A stretch of DNA of 64,000 nt, taken from the NCBI GenBank assembly GCA_036785325.1, contig JAXIVH010000005.1, forward strand, positions 17,002,910 to 17,066,909, written 5' to 3'. Below, piece by piece: positions 43,087-54,479 of the stretch. Both the position numbers and the translations under genes were made by a program. This DNA comes from Urophycis tenuis. Lineage: Eukaryota; Chordata; Actinopteri; Gadiformes; Phycidae. The notes below the pieces were generated by a model that worked only from the letters and a program-made list of their open reading frames with translations, searched no databases and had not been told where the DNA came from. Within the stretch, counting starts at the first letter, position 1. Every line of letters begins with the position of its first letter.

Positions 43087-43468
43087 GACGGGCAGACCCA
43101 CGGTGTCTGGGGAGGGCAGCGTGTCCCAACAGGGTGACGGGCAGACCCACGGTGTCTGGGGAGGGCAGCGTGTCCCAACAGGGTGACGGGCAGACCCACG
43201 CTGTCTGGGGAGGGCAGCGTGTCCCAACAGGGTGACGGGCAGACCCACGGTGTCTGGGGAGGGCAGCGTGTCCCAACAGGGTGACGGGCAGACCCACGGT
43301 GTCTGGGGAGGGCAGCGTGTCCCAACAGGGTGACGGGCAGACCCACGCTGTCTGGGGAGGGCAGCGTGTCCCAACAGGGTGACGGGCAGACCCACGGTGT
43401 CTGGGGAGGGCAGCGTGTCCCAACAGGGTGACGGGCAGACCCACGGTGTCTGGGGAGGGCAGCGTGTC
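43087..43468. repeat. 49-bp minisatellite with 147-bp higher-order unit, 7.8 copies
   Basis: Units at 43087 + 49n share gacgggcagacccacg, ctggggagggcagcgtgtcc and caacagggt. Position 17 is G in units 1, 2, 4, 5, 7 and 8 and C in units 3 and 6, so the array is really a 147-bp trimer repeated. As 147 = 3 x 49, minus-strand frames remain open through it and give long Pro/Arg-rich frames. Confidence 0.98.
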
Positions 43469-43474
43469 GGTTAG

Positions 43475-43640
43475 GATGAGGAGCGAGGAGAGAGGAGGAG
43501 GAAGAGGGGGAAGAAAGTCAGGGGAGGAGGATGGAAAAAGATGAGGATGAAGAACATGGTGGAGGAGGGAGAAGTAGAAGAAGTAGAGAAGAAGAGAGAT
43601 GAAATGAAGGAGGTGGGGGAGGGAGGTCAAAAGAAAAGGA
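43475..43640. repeat. GGA/GAA-rich purine tract
   Basis: Directly follows the 49-bp array: GAGGAGGAAGAGGGGGAAG-type sequence with no fixed period. Confidence 0.85.
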
Positions 43641-43644
43641 GTTG

Positions 43645-44520
43645 TTACACAGCCTTATCCCAGAAGCAGCCAGGGTGGAGAAGAGGCCAGCCTGTGCTTG
43701 AATGACAGTTAAGTACCCAGCTAGCACTAGCTAACTCAAGCTAGCCTATCTTATGAACACCATCTCAAACTGGGACTTAACAGCAAGTCAACTAAGTTAC
43801 CTGTACATATTTTTTTTCTTAAAATAAATGTATTAATAAATAACTGACTAACGAATCAAGAAAACAACATTTCGACATTACAATTTACAGTCAAGAAATA
43901 GATCAGTAAATTAATACATTTACATTTTTTAACAAAAATGCAACCCAATTAAAGTAATACATGACAAATAATTAGGAATAAATAAATGGTATGGTTCTAC
44001 TCCGAAGAGACACTGCTCTTGGGCACAGTTGTACTGATGAAGTGGCCCAGGGGGAGGTTGTAATTATAAGGATTGTTTAATAAAACACATTGGTTCTATA
44101 ATTCAACAACTGCATAGATGAAGTAATGCGTGGAAGCTGTGGAAGCTGAGTGGTGTATTAATGAAACAGAAAGGATATATAATTAATTGCTTTTGCTGGT
44201 CGTTACCTATTCAGTTCTTCAGTTGGTCTCTGTCCCCCCAGACACTCTCTCTCACACACTCTCTCTCTCCCTCACTGCTTCTCCACCTCTTCTCCCACAA
44301 TCTCTCCATCACTAGCCCTCTCCCTATCTCCATCACCCCCTTTCCATCTCTCACTCAGTATTTAGTCAAACGTGAGATACCAGCACACAGATATGTAGAA
44401 TCACAGTACTCACTACACAGTAATTAGCAAAGGTACTCGTGCACAGCAATTAAGAAGAAGTTATCTGCTACTCTTACTGCAGGCATTAGCACACAGCCAA
44501 GTCTGTGGCGAGAACCAGAA
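43645..44520. other. AT-rich unique sequence with CT patch
   Basis: 43800-44000 is very AT-rich; 44240-44350 is CTCTCT-rich. No coding or mobile feature is recognised. Confidence 0.35.
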
Positions 44521-44524
44521 AGGA

Positions 44525-44670
44525 GAGGTAAGAGTAAAGCAACGAAAGGGACAGAGCATGGAGAGGGAATGTGCAAGAGGAGAGTGGGGGAACAGAGGGT
44601 AGGAGAGAGAGAGAGCAAGAGAGGAGAGAGGGAGAGGAGCGGGAGAGGGAGTCGGGGTAGAGGAGGGGAC
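44525..44670. repeat. GA-rich degenerate tract
   Basis: GAGAGA and GGGAGAGG words; minus-strand Leu/Ser/Pro frames are by-products. Confidence 0.8.
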
Positions 44671-44674
44671 ATGT

Positions 44675-45125
44675 TTGACCTGGAGGTGTTTCCCAGGGCG
44701 TACAGCAGAGCTGCCGTCGGTCGATAATGTAAGCAGTAATGACTGTGAAGTGAGCGGGCAGGAATGAGGAATGACCCTCATCAGTTAATGTAATGGGGTC
44801 CCGGGGCCCCGCAGCCCATTCAGGGGGATGGCTGTCGGGTCGGAGGGCTCTCTGTGTGTACCTGCTCATGTTAATTACACAGCGTGGTCGGCGCTCTGTT
44901 TCATTTGAACAGCCCCTCGGCCGTGGATCATCCTTACGAGCGCCGCGACGCCGGCCTGGATATATGAAAATGAAAGAGAGGAGAGGAGGAGGAGGAAGTC
45001 TGCCTACGTTTGACTTATTTATTCCCTGGGAGTCTTTTTTACCGCCTGTATACATTGCCCCGGCGCAGATGAAAAGCCTCAAGGAGAGCCTCTTGTAATC
45101 GCCTTACAAAATCCTCCAGAGTGTC
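44675..45125. other. Complex CpG-containing block, possible conserved element
   Basis: Balanced, repeat-free sequence containing GTTAATTACA at 44870-44879, CpG-rich 44920-44960, and a GGATATATGAAAATGAAAG segment. Good texture for a conserved enhancer, but an open frame at 44793-45098 has no recognised motif. Confidence 0.35.
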
Positions 45126-45188
45126 TCAGAAGAACGAGGCTGCTCCACCGCTGCAAGGCCTGCAATCAGAAGGAATACGAAGAGATGC

Positions 45189-45189
45189 A

Positions 45190-45241
<52 letters not shown>

Positions 45242-45367
45242 CGTGTGCGTGAGTGTGCGCGTGTGCGTGAGTGTGCGCGTGTGCGAGTGTGTGTGTGTGC
45301 GTGTGTGTCTGTGTGTGTGTGTGTGTGTGTGCGTGCGTGTACGTGTGCGTGTGTGTGTGTGTGTGTG
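45189..45367. repeat. (GT)n/(GCGTGT)n tract
   Basis: Pure (GT)n, then a block repeating GTGTGCGTGAGTGTGCGCG, then GT again. Strong purine-pyrimidine alternation, likely Z-forming. Confidence 0.96.
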
Positions 45368-45559
45368 AAGGCTGAATGGTGTATTGACGACAGAACTGAA
45401 AGTATGTCTTATGAATTGAGTATTATTTTTGGTCTTCTGTCGAAGAAAGATGAAGAGAAGGCACAATAGCGGGAGGGGAGGCCAAGACGATCCGAAGGGA
45501 GGCCAGAAGAGACAGACGAGAGACGGGAGGTGAGAGGGAGGAGAGAGGCCAAACAGACC

Positions 45560-45830
45560 TCCTCCGCTAACTTCCACCCAGGCGCTTAGTTGCAGTTTTC
45601 CACGATCAAACTGTCTGATCAAACTCATTAAACATTTCATGGGGAGTGATAGGCAGCACCCAGAACATCAATCCCCAGGCCGGATCCTCGGAACACGTTA
45701 ACCCAGCCGCACAGAGTTAATTATGCAGCGCCTTGGAAACACTGAAGGTTTCCGCTGCAGGGTCGATGCAGGCCTCTGGTGTCTGTGGGAGCTCCCGCCA
45801 CCCATCGATCAGCCGGCAAACGCTTTGCCA
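45560..45830. other. Possible conserved non-coding element
   Basis: Complex sequence with GATCAAACTGTCTGATCAAA (two GATCAAA words, TCF/LEF-like) near 45603-45622, GAGTTAATTATGC at 45714-45726, and CATTTCATGG. No repeats. Inference only. Confidence 0.35.
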
Positions 45831-45834
45831 ATAA

Positions 45835-46560
45835 TGACAAACACAACATTGGAACAAGCAAAAGACAAAAGTGGTGTATTTTGCAGATGCTGCTGATAGT
45901 GTTAATCAGCGTCAGCAGCATATGTGTGCTTTTATAGATAACTATAGAGAAATAATGTGTACCTACAGATATATGCTCCACTGTTCCAACCAGAACAACC
46001 CCCACGACCAGACAGCGGCACCATTGTAAGAGTCTGATTGGATCATCAGTAGATACTGTTTGGTTAAAGCTCCAGACTGGATGCATCCAGGAGGATTTAT
46101 GTTTCCCAGCGAGTGAGCGAGGTAAAGTCTGCCAGAATGACTCACTCTCTCTTCAGATATCCAACCTCACGCTCCACTAAAGAGTCGGCGCACAGCTTGT
46201 GAAGTGCTTCTCAAAGCGGCAGCACGCCGGTTGTGCGTGGAGACGTGCGCCCTGCCGGTGAGAGCGTGCCAGGGCTCGCGTTGCGCCCGCTGCTGCTGCA
46301 GCCGTCTGAGCGTGTGCACACCATATTGGTGCTCTATTTTTGGCCCGGACAGCAGATGCCATTCTTCTCTGTGTGAGACCAACGGGATGCAGGGAACAAC
46401 GCAGTGATCCATCCCCTCTCCATGTGGAAGGTTAATTTAGCCATGTAAAAATAGATGTATCTAAACGTATATATAAACATAAATATAAATATAAAACCTG
46501 TCAGCAGTCTGTCCCCAATTGAACACAATCAATCAAAGTCAATGTGGATGGTATGTAGAC
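45835..46560. other. Unique sequence; GC-rich patch at 46180-46320
   Basis: The GC-rich patch carries CpGs (agcacgccggttgtgcgtgg and others) and overlapping open frames on both strands but no known motif. The rest is AT-leaning with a TATAAACATAAATATAAA patch at 46472-46489. Confidence 0.3.
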
Positions 46561-46566
46561 GGCAAA

Positions 46567-46602
<36 letters not shown>

Positions 46603-46718
46603 AGAGAGAGAGTGAGAGAGAGAGAGAGAAGGAGAAATGGAGAACAAGGAATAGAAGAGGGCAGAGAGACAAAGACAAACAAGGTCTGAGGGGAGAGACG
46701 GAAAGAGAGATTGAGAGA

Positions 46719-46755
<37 letters not shown>

Positions 46756-46783
46756 GCAGAGAGAGAGAGAGAGAGAGAGAGGC

Positions 46784-46833
<50 letters not shown>

Positions 46834-46875
46834 GCAGAGAGAGAGAGAGAGAGAGAGAGGCAGAGAGAGCGGCAG
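46567..46875. repeat. (GA)n array with GGCAGA interruptions
   Basis: Long GA-rich region. In 46705-46870, (GA)n blocks are separated by GGCAGA or ACAGA at intervals of roughly 30 bases, a loose higher-order repeat. Arg/Glu and Ser/Leu frames are artefacts. It is triplex-prone on pure GA stretches. Confidence 0.95.
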
Positions 46876-47129
46876 GCAGAGGGGAGGGTATTTTATGTTA
46901 CATTTTACCCGCTTTGTAAATGTAAATGTACATTTTCCATGCCAATGAAGCCCTTTCAATCGACATCCAAAGAGAGACAGCCAGCTTCAGAGAGAGGGAT
47001 GGACCTCCATGGCTCCTGGTTATCACAGCGTACTAAACTCAGAGGGAGACGCAGAGGCTGCTGACTCAGGTATCCTGATGACTCACAACCTGTGGACCCA
47101 CATGAGGAAAGACAACGAAAAATCAAGAC

Positions 47130-47366
47130 TAAAGTGAACTGAACTAATCCAGTCTATACTGGACTAAACCAAACTACACTGAACCAAATCCAACTAAATA
47201 CTACACTAGACTGTACTGATCTAAACTAGACTTAACCAGAGTGACCTAGATTAAACAGGACTAAACTAAAATTAACCAGACTAAACCTGACTAGAGACTA
47301 AATCAGACATGACCAGACGAAGCCAGACTAAGCCAGACAAACCCAGATTGAACGAGACAGCGCCTA
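47130..47366. repeat. Degenerate ~10-bp repeat of ACTAAACCAG type
   Basis: About 230 bases built from variants of ACTAAACCAGA, CTAAACTAGA and AGCCAGACTA at 8-12-base spacing. The same words (GGACTAAACCAGG and TAAACCTGACCAG) make up the 38-bp array at 47966-48686. The two tracts are separated by a LINE fragment, which suggests one older repetitive region. Confidence 0.75.
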
Positions 47367-47369
47367 AAT

Positions 47370-47962
47370 CATCTCAGACGTCTGAGGAAATCCGAGCCCT
47401 GCTCTCCTTCCCCTCTGATGCAGTGCAGAGCGTCCTGTCGGGAAGCTGACCCTCCTGGTGAGGGCTCAGCTCCTCTCAGGACGGCCCTGCGGACCATTGT
47501 GTGATGGGCTCAGCGCTCCCCTCCCTGCAGAGCAAATCCAGCAGGTGGTGCGTAAGTAGAGCTAGGGGGAGTCAAGGGCCCCCACCTCCCCAGCGCTGCA
47601 CTGTTTGTGTGGCTGTGATCAGGCAAGCACCTGTGTGGCCACACATCACACACTGAGAGACTGAGGAAGAGTTTCTTCCCTCAGGCTATCAGAGCCTTGA
47701 ATAAGGAGTAATACGTGCTTGAAGGACATACTTTACCCTCCAGTACCACCAATTGATGAGTATTTGCACTGTTGTACTTACTCTTTCAAGTTTCTTACTT
47801 TTAACACTTTAACCTATCTATTATTTTGAGTATTATTATTGATATTGTGTTGATAGCATAGCTTTTTAAAATATAGTGCACCTGCATTGGGCAGTTCCTG
47901 GGAGTTTGATCCTCCAGATTTCACTACACATAGTTGTATGCATATGTGATGAATACAATCTC
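47370..47962 (+). mobile_element. 5'-truncated non-LTR retrotransposon (LINE)
   Basis: The first part carries degraded reverse-transcriptase ORF2 C-terminal sequence. The frame PSAALF followed downstream by TERLRKSFFPQAIRALN ends at a TAA at 47709-47711. Scattered stops (for example the TGA just before SGKHL) show it is dead. The remainder is 3' untranslated sequence ending TATGTGATGAATACAATC, like other fish LINE 3' ends. Clade is not assigned. Confidence 0.75.
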
Positions 47963-47965
47963 CTA

Positions 47966-48686
47966 ACCAGCAGAAGAGAGGGGACTAAACCAGGTTAAAC
48001 CTGACCAGCAGAAGAGAGGGGACTAAACCAGGTTAAACCTGACCAGCAGAAGAGAGGGGACTAAACCAGGTTAAACCTGACCAGCAGAAGAGAGGGGACT
48101 AAACCAGGTTAAACCTGACCAGCAGAAGAGAGGGGACTTAACCAGGTTAAACCTGACCAGCAGAAGAGAGGGGACTTAACCAGGTTAAACCTGACCAGCA
48201 GAAGAGAGGGGACTTAACCAGGTTAAACCTGACCAGCAGAAGAGAGGGGACTAAACCAGGTTAAACCTGACCAGCAGAAGAGAGGGGACTAAACCAGGTT
48301 AAACCTGACCAGCAGAAGAGAGGGGACTAAACCAGGTTAAACCTGACCAGTAGAAGAGAGGGGACTAAACCAGGTTAAACCTGACCAGCAGAAGAGAGGG
48401 GACTTAACCAGGTTAAACCTGACCAGCAGAAGAGAGGGGACTAAACCAGGTTAAACCTGACCAGCAGAAGAGAGGGGACTAAACCAGGTTAAACCTGACC
48501 AGCAGAAGAGAGGGGACTAAACCAGGTTAAACCTGACCAGTAGAAGAGAGGGGACTAAACCAGGTTAAACCTGACCAGCAGAAGAGAGGGGACTAAACCA
48601 GGTTAAACCTGACCAGCAGAAGAGAGGGGACTAAACCAGGTTAAACCTGACCAGCAGAAGAGAGGGGACTAAACCAGGTTAAACCG
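47966..48686. repeat. 38-bp minisatellite, 19 copies, with 190-bp higher-order unit
   Basis: Units begin ACCAGCAGAAGAGAGGGGAC and end CAGGTTAAACCTG, a 13-base near-palindrome (6-base arms around A). Two variant sites (ACTAAACC/ACTTAACC; AGCAG/AGTAG) show a five-unit order repeated in units 7-11 and 12-16, so a 190-bp block was duplicated. The array starts right at the 3' end of the LINE fragment. The last unit is altered (CCGTACC). Confidence 0.98.
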
Positions 48687-48689
48687 TAC

Positions 48690-49030
48690 CAGCAGACAGG
48701 GCACCAGGAACACACAGAGAGGTCCCCCAGTAGGTGTCTGGAGGCTGCAGAGAGGGATCAGATATCAGAGGAGATAATGCAAGTCAAGTGCAAGATGAGC
48801 ACTAACTCAACTGGAATTTAAGGTGGGATGATCTCATCAGTGTGGGAGATCGGAGGAAGGGGGACATTGCATATTATTATCTTTCAATAAAACTGCTAAA
48901 CTGTAGACATATTTGTTTTTATAATTACCAGTCTGTCAGGGTTTATAAGCCCCGCGGTTTGGTTGGCCTGTGCTGCTTATGTTGTCTTTTATTGTTCATT
49001 CATTTTAACTCTCATATGGAGGAAGCTAAT
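48690..49030. other. Unique sequence
   Basis: No feature recognised; a short frame at 48842-49033 is without motif. Confidence 0.3.
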
Positions 49031-49039
49031 TAGTTGTGG

Positions 49040-49335
49040 AGTAGAGTCAGTCATGGCTGGAGATAGGAATCACTGGCAGCGCCGCAGCCAAGCTCAGTGT
49101 TCACTGAGTCAAGTGCATGTGTTAACATAATAATAGTGACATTCAATGTTCATTAATGGAATAATGCCAAAGCAAAGTCAATTCAAATGTGTTTGCGGAG
49201 ACCTTTATCACAATTACAGCCCGAGCCGTCCTCGCAGGCCCGGGCTGTGAGGACAGTTTGACAGCATCCTATTAACCCCGAGCCCTCAATCAAGCCGGCA
49301 AACACACCGGTAACGCGACCACGAGAAGGCTCTTG
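49040..49335. other. Possible conserved non-coding element with hairpin
   Basis: Complex sequence. Inside it ACAGCCCGAGCC (49216-49227) pairs with 49237-49248 with one mismatch around a 9-base loop, a GC-rich hairpin. AT-rich cores (ATTCATTAATGG; CAATTACAG) flank it. No gene. Regulatory role is inferred from texture only. Confidence 0.35.
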
Positions 49336-49339
49336 CACC

Positions 49340-50170
49340 GCCCAACGCAGGCGCCGTCTGTATTGCATATAGAATAACAGAATATAACACATGACGAGGC
49401 ACAAATCATAGCATGGTTTAGCCTAGCATAACACAGCCTAGCATAAGAGAACAGTATGGCATTATATAACCTAGAATAAACCATTCATAGCAGGGCTCCT
49501 GTTTACACAACATTGTTCTCGCACCGTCTCAGCCTGTTTAACCACAGGGTGACGTGGAGTTTACCAGAGATGCTGGCTTGATAGCACAGCAACAGGCTAA
49601 GCACGTCAATTGACAATGCATCCGCAAGAGATTCAGTGTAGATGATAACCTCTCTCATCATTTTAGATTGAATGTAGCGTATAGCACCTCGGGGTGGTCT
49701 ACTTTTCTCCCACAACCATTCCCGCCTGTTTAGACCCTGTCTTTATATCTCTTCACATCTCAAAACCAGTCTTTTTAAAACACAATTGGAAGGGAGATTC
49801 ACAATACCATTATGTTCATTAGGTCAGGGTATTTTATTTCTGCCTGCTTTAAGTGTTATATGAAGAGATTCAATACATATGTATCCAGTATATTTAATAA
49901 TGTATCTAAATGGTGTCTTACAATGTCAGTTAGATAAAGACAACAATACCAGCTCCTCAAATCAGTACTGAATCAGTAATGAATACAACTACCAAAATAA
50001 CAACCTCTTCATAGTTTTCAGGCTGAAGGATGAAGCACTATGTGTTGTCTGGGACCTGGTGGTTTGGTGCTGATAGGACCAGGCTTCCCTGTGCCTTGAG
50101 CACACATGTTCCCTCCTTTAACCCATTCATCTCTCTCTTTCTCGAAACAAGGTCTTCAGGCTTCCTTGTG
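49340..50170. other. Unique sequence
   Basis: 49410-49470 has loose TAGCCTAGCATAA repetition. Otherwise nothing is recognised. Confidence 0.3.
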
Positions 50171-50174
50171 TGTT

Positions 50175-50257
50175 ACCCCTGGTTTCTACCCCTGGTTTCT
50201 ACACCTGGTTCCTACACCTGGTTTCTACCCCTGGTTTCTACACCTGGTTTCTACACC
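50175..50257. repeat. 13-bp minisatellite, 6.4 copies
   Basis: Tandem ACMCCTGGTTTCT units from 50175, differing only at ACCCC/ACACC and one TTCCT. Confidence 0.95.
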
Positions 50258-50270
50258 ATAGAGGGACATA

Positions 50271-50440
50271 GGGGCATCTGGTGGTTACGGTGTTTTCATT
50301 TGCAGATGTAAAGGTTCTGGGTTCGATCCCCCATGTCCGCAGTCTACATGTAAGCATCGTATTGAAAGATGCCTCACCGCTCTTCAGAGTCACTAAGTGC
50401 GAGCCTTTCAGAATGGAGCCGTGGTCTGTCCATTGTAAGT
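50271..50440 (+). mobile_element. tRNA-derived SINE
   Basis: A-box-like ggcatctggtggttacggtg; an intact B box within aaaggttctgggttcgatcc; then ccccatgtccgcagtctacatg and tcagagtcactaagtg, a diverged tail. It is the best-preserved member of the family represented at 26770-26942 and 42086-42140. Confidence 0.82.
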
Positions 50441-50444
50441 GGCT

Positions 50445-50755
50445 GTGCATCCATGTGATGCAAACTCACTGACGTGAGTGCCAGGGGTTTTAGGATTGTC
50501 TGTAAACAAAGAAAAAGGTACAGTCTAACCAGCATTTTTTAATTTAGAGGAAGTTATTTTATTGATAGCACTATATGAATCACAAGCAATCAGCATTGAC
50601 TACAGATATGTCCTGGTCATTTTAAGCTTTGAGCTAGTTGAAATGTATTGCAACTTCAACATACAGTAGTTAATAACTCACACTAGTCACCTCATAACTT
50701 TGTTTCTGCACACAAATACTTATATTTGTTTTTACACTGAATAACATTGATAATG
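50445..50755. other. Unique AT-rich sequence
   Basis: Nothing recognised. Confidence 0.3.
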
Positions 50756-50759
50756 TAAT

Positions 50760-51075
50760 TTTTTTTTCAATTCCATTCAATGTCTGATGATAATAACAAT
50801 AATGGTGATGAATTGAAATGCTCCTTTTCTACATAAATGGTAATTGCTAATTTCCAACCTGACCTTTTAAATATAAAGTCCTGCTGGTTATTTGTGAAAT
50901 GACCTTCCCCGGGTTCATATTCTGATACACTTTCAGTATCAAGTGGAAGCAAATCAATACATTAATTCCTTTTGTTTAATTGAAATAATTTAACTTGCTT
51001 GGCTTTTAATTGGGTTTTTCCACTTTTATAGTGGCCAAGAGTAAAGCATCGAATGCACCTTCTTCTCTAATGAGA
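50760..51075. other. Possible conserved non-coding element
   Basis: AT-rich but complex, with homeodomain-like cores (GGTAATTGC, TTTTAATTGG, TTTAATTGAAA) and CAATCAATACATTAATTCC-type sequence. No repeats. Fits an AT-rich enhancer, unproven. Confidence 0.35.
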
Positions 51076-51079
51076 TAAG

Positions 51080-51535
51080 AATAGTTATTTTTCAGTGTTG
51101 TTTAATCATGTAAATCCACTCTGCACCTCAAACACACACGCAGCACTTGGGGACTAATACCGGGATACATTTACATGTGTTAGTTAGAAAATCAGATTGC
51201 CTTTTTATCCTCAGCAGTAGTAGCAGGGAATACTTACAGGTACAAACGTGTCACATTGCTATGGGGAAAATTATGTTCTTTTATTTAACACATTGTGTTT
51301 TTATTTAACTCAAAATCCTGCAAATGATTATCCATCAAGCTATGCATCTATCTCTCTACAGTATCTATCGTTCATCCATTGATACATGATCCATCTATTA
51401 TTGATAAATCCATTCGTATATCATCCATCTTTCCATCTTAAGATCCGTTCATAAGTTCATCATTCATGTAAATAATCAACAGAATTGCTGAATGGTTTCA
51501 AGGTGAGAAAAATAAAAAACCCCCACGGCTTGATT
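51080..51535. other. Unique sequence with CATC-rich patch
   Basis: 51340-51450 has CCATCTATC/CATCCATC words, a decayed ATCC tetranucleotide region. No gene. Confidence 0.35.
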
Positions 51536-51539
51536 CAGG

Positions 51540-51650
51540 GTAGCAGTAGAGACGATGGGGCTGGTGGTGGGTTAAGGGGTGGAGGTTGGGGTGGAGGTGG
51601 TTGTGATGGAGGCGGCGGTGGAGATGGTAGATGATGGTGGTTGTGTCGCG
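51540..51650. repeat. GGTGG/GGAGG-rich G tract
   Basis: G-rich, C-poor sequence with many GG and GGG runs (ggggctggtggtgggttaag and others), a candidate G-quadruplex region on the plus strand. Confidence 0.7.
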
Positions 51651-51654
51651 GGAA

Positions 51655-52230
51655 AACAGAAGCACCCGCAGTACCTGGGCAGATGAGGGGTCTCCACCTG
51701 CTGAGGTTTCATTAGAGACGGCAGTAGGGGTGAGCATTAGAGGGGGCGTGTTCATCATGTAGTGGTATGGTAATATCATAGGTTGTATTATTAATATAGT
51801 CATGATAGGTTTTACATGCCGTAGTTGCATCCCTGGGCTTCATCACTTGCTTCATGGACAACAACTCTACTACAAAGTGAAGCAGGTACCCAGAGGATGG
51901 CCACACGCGTTGGTGTACACGTCCCTTAATGTAACAGCCCATCAAAGACTCTCAAATTGAAAACATCCTCGAGTGCCTTGTGCCGGATTCATTATTTTGT
52001 GCATTTGCATTGCTATGTAGTTATCATGTTTTGTCTTCCTTTTTCAAACATTTCTACAGTAGTCTGCTCAACCACCCAAAGCGAAACGCTGTCCATGAAG
52101 AGGTCATGTAGCATCAGACATAATGGTGTCTGAACTTCTTCGTACCTCTCTCCTGCCTACGTCCCTCTGTGTGTGTGTGTCATACACCGCTCCCTTGTGC
52201 AGCGTATCTCAAATAAATATCACCTTTGTG
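51655..52230. other. Unique sequence
   Basis: Short frames without motif; no repeat. Confidence 0.3.
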
Positions 52231-52239
52231 CTTTTGCTG

Positions 52240-52667
<428 letters not shown>

Positions 52668-52669
52668 GT

Positions 52670-52935
52670 GTGGTACAGTCTTGGTATCAGAGTTTCAGGT
52701 TGGTAAACCTGCAGAGTGACGGCGGTACAGCAGGGTCCTTGGACGCTGACAGAACTCCAGCCTCAGCAGTCTGCGGTCCAATGAGACAGGACGTTTCAGA
52801 AACTCACTGCAACATACCCGTCTTACCTGCACTGTTTCAGAAAGTTCTTTCAAGTAAAGTTTGGGAGAAAGACCAAGCATGTTACTCCACCTACCTACCA
52901 AAAATCCCCGGTTCAAACCCCCCTTTCAGCCTCTG
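52670..52935. other. Unique sequence
   Basis: Complex sequence between two repeat tracts, no recognised feature. Confidence 0.3.
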
Positions 52936-52936
52936 G

Positions 52937-53120
52937 TCTCCTCCCTACTATCTAACCCTTCCACCTCCCATCTCCTCCCTATCATCTATCCCTTCACCTT
53001 TCGGCTCCTCAGGACTAGCTAACCCTATATTTTCTGTCTCCTCCCTGCTATCCAACCCTCCACCTTCTGTCTCCTCCCTACTATCCAACCCTCCACCTTC
53101 TGTCTCCTCCCTGCTATCTC
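52937..53120. repeat. 33-bp pyrimidine-rich minisatellite, about 5 copies
   Basis: Tandem TCTCCTCCCTACTATCCAAC-type units. The last two full copies are nearly identical at 33 bp, and the first copies are diverged or interrupted. Confidence 0.9.
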
Positions 53121-53124
53121 AGGG

Positions 53125-53495
53125 CCCGTGTCCACACAGTGTTGTTTTGCAGCAGAAACGTGCCGGCAGGGCGCTAGGGAGTGTGGTGAGCAGGTGCTTG
53201 TGCGCTTGTCACGCTGTCATACAGTGGCCTCGTCTCGTGTCCTTGTATCACCACTGCAGCTGCCGTTGTGTGGTAGACTCCCCTCCGCTTTTATTATCTG
53301 AATTTGTATCTATTTGTTTGACATAGTTTTTTCACCATGAGCACCAACTGTCTGTAATGTTTCTGTCTGACATATGAAGCTCCAGATATACAGACACAGC
53401 CAGAACAAGACTTTCCTTCAGTTTCTTGGTTCCAAGGGTCTTCTTATATTATTGGTTGCCTGAAATCGAGCGACAGTGACAGCACCTGTGCCTCT
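53125..53495. other. Unique sequence
   Basis: Nothing recognised. Confidence 0.3.
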
Positions 53496-53499
53496 CTGA

Positions 53500-53965
53500 A
53501 AAGTTTGAACATTTTCAAATAGAAGTGCTCAGAGTGGCCAGAGGAAAAAGTGTGAGCGCTCTGAAAAAGGACGATGGGTGCACTGTTTCTTGCAGCGAAT
53601 AAATCGTTTTCACAGTTTGTCAAGACCTATGTTGTTGCGCCAAATGTCTTTCTGTCCCGCATAGTCGCCACTGCCAGATTTGTATTGCTTGTCACTGTGC
53701 AGGTTTTCCCCTTGCTCATCTTTTAGGAGATGTTTTCCTCTTTTTCCCACAAAGCCAGCGAATAATGGGAGGCCGAGCAGCCTGTCGCGGGGCGAGCTGC
53801 CAGGGCCAGCCTGCTGACTGTCAGTCAGTACCCTGTGTTTCCCATGGCAGCATGTCTGTCTATGCTCTGCCACGTGTTTCACAGAAGGTTGTCTACTGTG
53901 GTTATTAAATGGACACCTAAACATGGCATGGTGATCGCAAGGGCCTGCATGACTGAGAGGTGCAG
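53500..53965. other. Possible conserved non-coding element
   Basis: Repeat-free complex sequence with gcgaataaatcgttttcaca near 53596, CAAAGCCAGCGAATAATGGG near 53751 and TGACTGTCAGTCAGT near 53816. Enhancer-like texture; conservation untested. Confidence 0.3.
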
Positions 53966-54234
53966 GCACATGGGGCTTGGGGGTCATTAATCAAATTGCT
54001 TCTTTTGTTTTATCGATCAAGATAAGGCCAGGGGTTAGGTTCTGTGGTTGAGTCTCAGCTGCAATGTTCAGTGAATTATTTGTCAATGTTCATTCCAATT
54101 GGTCACACAAACATAACAGAATCCCATCTGTGAAACCAATTTGTTGTGGAGTGCTCTTATATTTGCCTTCTTAATATTATGTTTATAAATGCAGTGATTC
54201 GATTCAGAGCATTATTTACGCAGACTTTGTTAAT

Positions 54235-54475
54235 CGTTTGTTCTCGTTCCTGCAGAAAAGTACCCCAAGGTTCTCAGAAGACGTACAGAAGAGGTTATTC
54301 CATTGAGAAGACAAGTTTATTTTCGAGAGGAAAAGAGAGTGTATCTTCTAGGGAAGATGATGGTTTATTTTCTAGTGAGGAGAGTTTTTTTCCTGCAGAA
54401 CCACAGAAGGCAGAGGAGGATGGAGGACAGCAGCCAAGGGCACAGAGCAACATGCAGTGTAACTCTTGACCTTCT
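54235..54475 (+). other. Degenerate minisatellite or exon-like segment
   Basis: Between 54310 and 54400 there are repeated GTTTATTTTC-AG-GAG blocks at about 21-26-base spacing, the signature of a decayed minisatellite. The same region follows a splice-acceptor-like GTTCTCGTTCCTGCAG (ending 54255) and stays open to a TGA near 54468, with AATAAA near 54611. I favour the repeat explanation. Confidence 0.35.
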
Positions 54476-54479
54476 CGTG

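Noticed and set aside
42927..43630. Long Pro/Arg-rich minus-strand frames (up to 220 codons)
   Set aside because: A product of the 49-bp (147-bp) array followed by the purine tract.
46455..47064. Arg/Glu-rich plus-strand and Leu/Ser-rich minus-strand frames
   Set aside because: Translation of the (GA)n array.
47966..48686. Regular direct repeats of 38 bp resembling a CRISPR array
   Set aside because: The repeats are contiguous with no unique spacers, there are no cas genes, and the context is vertebrate.
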